A stretch of DNA of 64,000 bases from the NCBI GenBank assembly GCA_905250125.1, contig CAJNOL010000003.1, positions 1-64,000 on the forward strand, in the 5' to 3' direction. Source of the DNA: Rotaria sordida. Its lineage: Eukaryota; Rotifera; Eurotatoria; Philodinida; Philodinidae. The translations under genes and the position numbers were made by a program. Positions 61,652-64,000 of the stretch are shown here, in pieces. The notes beneath the pieces were generated by a model. The model had not been told where the DNA came from. It worked only from the letters and a program-made list of their open reading frames with translations, and did no database searches. Each line of letters begins with the position of its first letter. Positions within the stretch are counted from its first letter, which is position 1.

Positions 61652-62649
61652 ATGAATTGTCAAGCATTAATTGAAAAATTTGTTAATGATCGTCATGAAA
61701 CGATCGTTAATCAACTAGGACAACGTATGTAAAAACAAAAAGGAATAATCTTTATTTCTTCATTATTTCTAATTTAGTTTTGATAACAAAAGAATTAAAA
61801 TTAGTGGATTTTATTATTAGTATTGGGTAAATGAAAAATATTCTTTTGTTTCTTTTTAAATAAAATAACATCATTGTATTTAGTGATTATCTTCAAAGTA
61901 TAGAATTATCAAAACGATCTTTAGCTTTAACATTAGTTGCAAATGTTGTTGAATATTTACCAAATACATTTTTAGAACCAAATGAAAGTAAGAAAAAGAC
62001 AAAAATTTATTTCATTATTTTCAATAAATTTCTTTTGTTTTTTTATTATTATTTAGTTCATCATTTAGTTGTTTTTACAAGTGCAAAAATGAGTGATCAT
62101 CATGTACTTATACAATCATGTGTTCAATTATTTCGTATTTTAGTAAAATAAAGTTTTATTTTTTTTTTTGTTTTGAAAATAATTCTTAGTTTTTGTTCTA
62201 GGCTAAGCAATCAGCTATTAATGATGATGATTGTATAACAATGATAAAATCAATATTTTCTGATGTTTATGTTCAATCATTTCCACAAGGAAGTCGATAT
62301 AATGTTTTTGTTATTTTATTACATTTTCTTTTACATCGTCTTGATGGTAAATTAATAAAAGATATTGTTGTAATTTGAAAGATTTGATATTTTCTTCTAA
62401 AGTTGTTCAACAACTTGGTAGTGATTTCGTTTGTAATTTTATACAATCTATGGATGGTGAACGTGATCCAAGAAATCTTGTTCTATGTTTTCAATGTTTA
62501 CAATATATGACGAAATATTTAGATATTGGTAAACAAAAAATAAAAAGAAATGATAATTATTAAAATAAAATTTTTTTTTGAATTTAGAACCTTATAAAGA
62601 AGAATTATTTGAAATTGTTGCATGTTATTTTCCAATGGAATATAAACCG
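61652..62649 (+). CDS. MMS19: MMS19, N-terminal part (rest not found in window)
   Basis: Seven exons in phase: 61652-61724, 61778-61826, 61884-61987, 62057-62142, 62202-62346, 62382-62528, 62588-62649; 222 residues, against about 1,030 in the family. Seen: MNCQALIEKFVNDRHETIVN, helical HEAT-like repeats (ELSKRSLALTLVANVVEYLP), then the strongly diagnostic SDVYVQSFPQGSRYN, GSDFVCNFIQSMDGERDPRN and EELFEIVACYFPMEY, which follow human MMS19 closely. Known role: MMS19 is the HEAT-repeat adaptor of the cytosolic iron-sulfur targeting complex (with CIAO1 and FAM96B) that delivers clusters to DNA repair and replication enzymes. The next exon is not visible in the remaining 1.35 kb, which holds a piggyBac remnant, so the gene either continues past the window after a long intron or is truncated. 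Intron 5 is only 35 bp. Confidence 0.85.
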
Positions 62650-64000
62650 GTAAGAATTTTGTAAGAGTTTGATGAAAGAAAGAGAACGTCACAGAACATT
62701 CAAATAATCTCAGGTCGATCAAATCAGGATACTGTTTACTGTTCATATTTTCTCGTAATTCCGAACACAGTAATACGGTACCGTGTATGACACCGCATTT
62801 TAGACGTAAGCGGCCGTATATGTGCCGTAATCTCACTATGACATGGTCGTATAACTGTGTCAAGTATTCTGATTGTATACGGTCCTTTTATATGTTGTAT
62901 TTTCGTCGTATACGGATCGTATTGTCCGACCTGGGATGTAATTGATCGTGGTCGAGTATGAAGCTCGTCCTGATTTTCTATTATTGATAATAGTAGTAAG
63001 AGGAGTAGATGGCATATCAGAGATTAGTGCTTCGATGGAAAGATAATCTAATTCAGCTGAATTGATATGTACTCAAAGACGGACATCCTTATCATCAAAT
63101 TAAATTGATAATATATTATTAAATTATTCATGCAAGAAATTCATGAAAAAGAAATCTTATTCCTTCTTGTTATTGATCTTTTCATTGTGAATTTTCTATT
63201 CTATATGTTTGTTTTATTTACCCTATGAATGTCAGGTACTTTTTTTTTAATCGTTTATGTCATCTCTGCTGGAAAACATATGATAAGGTTTATTAACTCT
63301 AGTACTACCAACTGGAGTCCATTTGGACCCCACTTTAGGAAAATATCTTGGTATTTTTTCAGCTTCTAAAAATACTTAGCATTTTTCACCGTTTAAAATT
63401 TAAAGTTAACTATAACAACAGAAATTCATCTTCCTTCCAATTATATGAATTTGATATGACTTCATATCTTGATCAGCTAACAAAATTATAACAAGATAGG
63501 GAAAATATGAAACCACTTCAAATGTTAGTTCAAAATGTAATGAATCATTACTAATCTAATTGGAAATAGCTCTATAGCCGTTATCAGTTAATCTATAATG
63601 AGGTAACTATTGGAAGAATTAAGTGAAAATTCTACACGATCAAAACGGAAACGATATTCGCTTTGTGATCATTCCAAAGACATAAAAGCTCGAAATAAAT
63701 ATTATCAATGTTCAGAATCTGTTGTTGATGAGCATTCTGTTAAACGAATTTTTTGCATTACTTGTTCTAAATAAAGAAAAATTATGATTCTAAGAATTTC
63801 TTTACAAGACCGAATAGAAAAGTAGTATAATTTAGGCAAGAATATCGATTTAATCAGGAAAAATTACACAATTAAAATATATGTCATCACATTATCTTTA
63901 AAATAGGCTTAATATAATTGTATTGTAAATGATTTTGTATAAATAGTATGTCTAGGATATTTGACATCCTATGTCATATAAAGACAAGTTTTTATGTTTA
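62650..64000 (+). other. Intron or break after MMS19 exon 7
   Basis: Donor GTAAGA at 62650. The first part (about 62690-62960) is less AT-rich and has recurring CGTATACGG/CCGTATA motifs in both orientations. The rest holds a piggyBac remnant and AT-rich DNA. No MMS19-like exon was found. Confidence 0.5.
63293..63774 (+). mobile_element. piggyBac-type transposon remnant
   Basis: A TTAA at 63293 is followed by CTCTAGTACTACCAACTGG, like the TTAA target plus terminal repeat of piggyBac elements. At 63610-63774 an open frame reads LEELSENSTRSKRKRYSLCD and continues to a stop after FCITCSK. This is the order of the cysteine-rich C-terminal domain of piggyBac transposases (C-x2-C, basic linker, C-x2-S/C, H, C-x2-C); here several Cys are lost (CDH, VVDEH). 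The catalytic domain between the end and this domain is deleted. The right terminal repeat was not seen and may lie beyond 64000. Confidence 0.65.

Noticed and set aside
1-64000. CRISPR arrays, operons, or bacterial-type signals
   Set aside because: None seen; genes have spliceosomal introns and animal-type products.

Overview
The window looks like nuclear DNA of a small-genome invertebrate animal. It is strongly AT-rich. Genes have many short introns (mostly 35-100 bp, GT..AG), and the products are animal-specific: phosphorylase kinase alpha, STIM, a dopamine D2-like receptor, a PRD-class homeodomain protein and a stefin-like protein. A degraded ARM-repeat/TIR gene, a two-domain HSP20 and many transposon remnants make a bdelloid rotifer (Rotaria-like) my best guess. 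That placement is an inference.

Left part (1-12.5 kb): the C-terminal half of a phosphorylase kinase alpha gene (+) ends in a CaaX box. Next come a damaged HSP20 gene (-) with a heat-shock-element-like promoter, a complete MRE11 gene (+, 7 exons) and an unassigned coiled-coil gene (-). From 12.7 to 18 kb two diverged direct repeats of about 460-480 bp flank a block holding a broken ARM-TIR gene. From 18 to 25.6 kb I see no gene, only microsatellites.

Middle (25.6-43 kb): a D2-like dopamine receptor gene (+, 6 exons) converges on a PRD-class homeobox gene (-, 8 exons). A long gene-poor stretch follows, then a small stefin-like gene (+, 5 exons), foldback repeats, and an 8-exon gene (-) for a proline-rich repeat protein that I cannot name.

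Right part (44.9-64 kb): two STIM copies lie in convergent inverted orientation. The left one (+, 44.9-49.2 kb) is a pseudogene with at least four in-frame stops and a frameshift. The right one (-, 54.2-60.0 kb) is intact. Between them is an intronless GNAT acetyltransferase gene. The first seven exons of MMS19 (+) start at 61.65 kb, followed by a long intron or break that holds a piggyBac remnant.

The main structural theme is a dense set of long inverted repeats (foldback elements, 0.3-0.75 kb), several inside introns or pseudogenes. At least two full copies and one half copy belong to one family. Exon joins were read by eye from splice signals, reading phase and protein similarity known from memory; no search was run.
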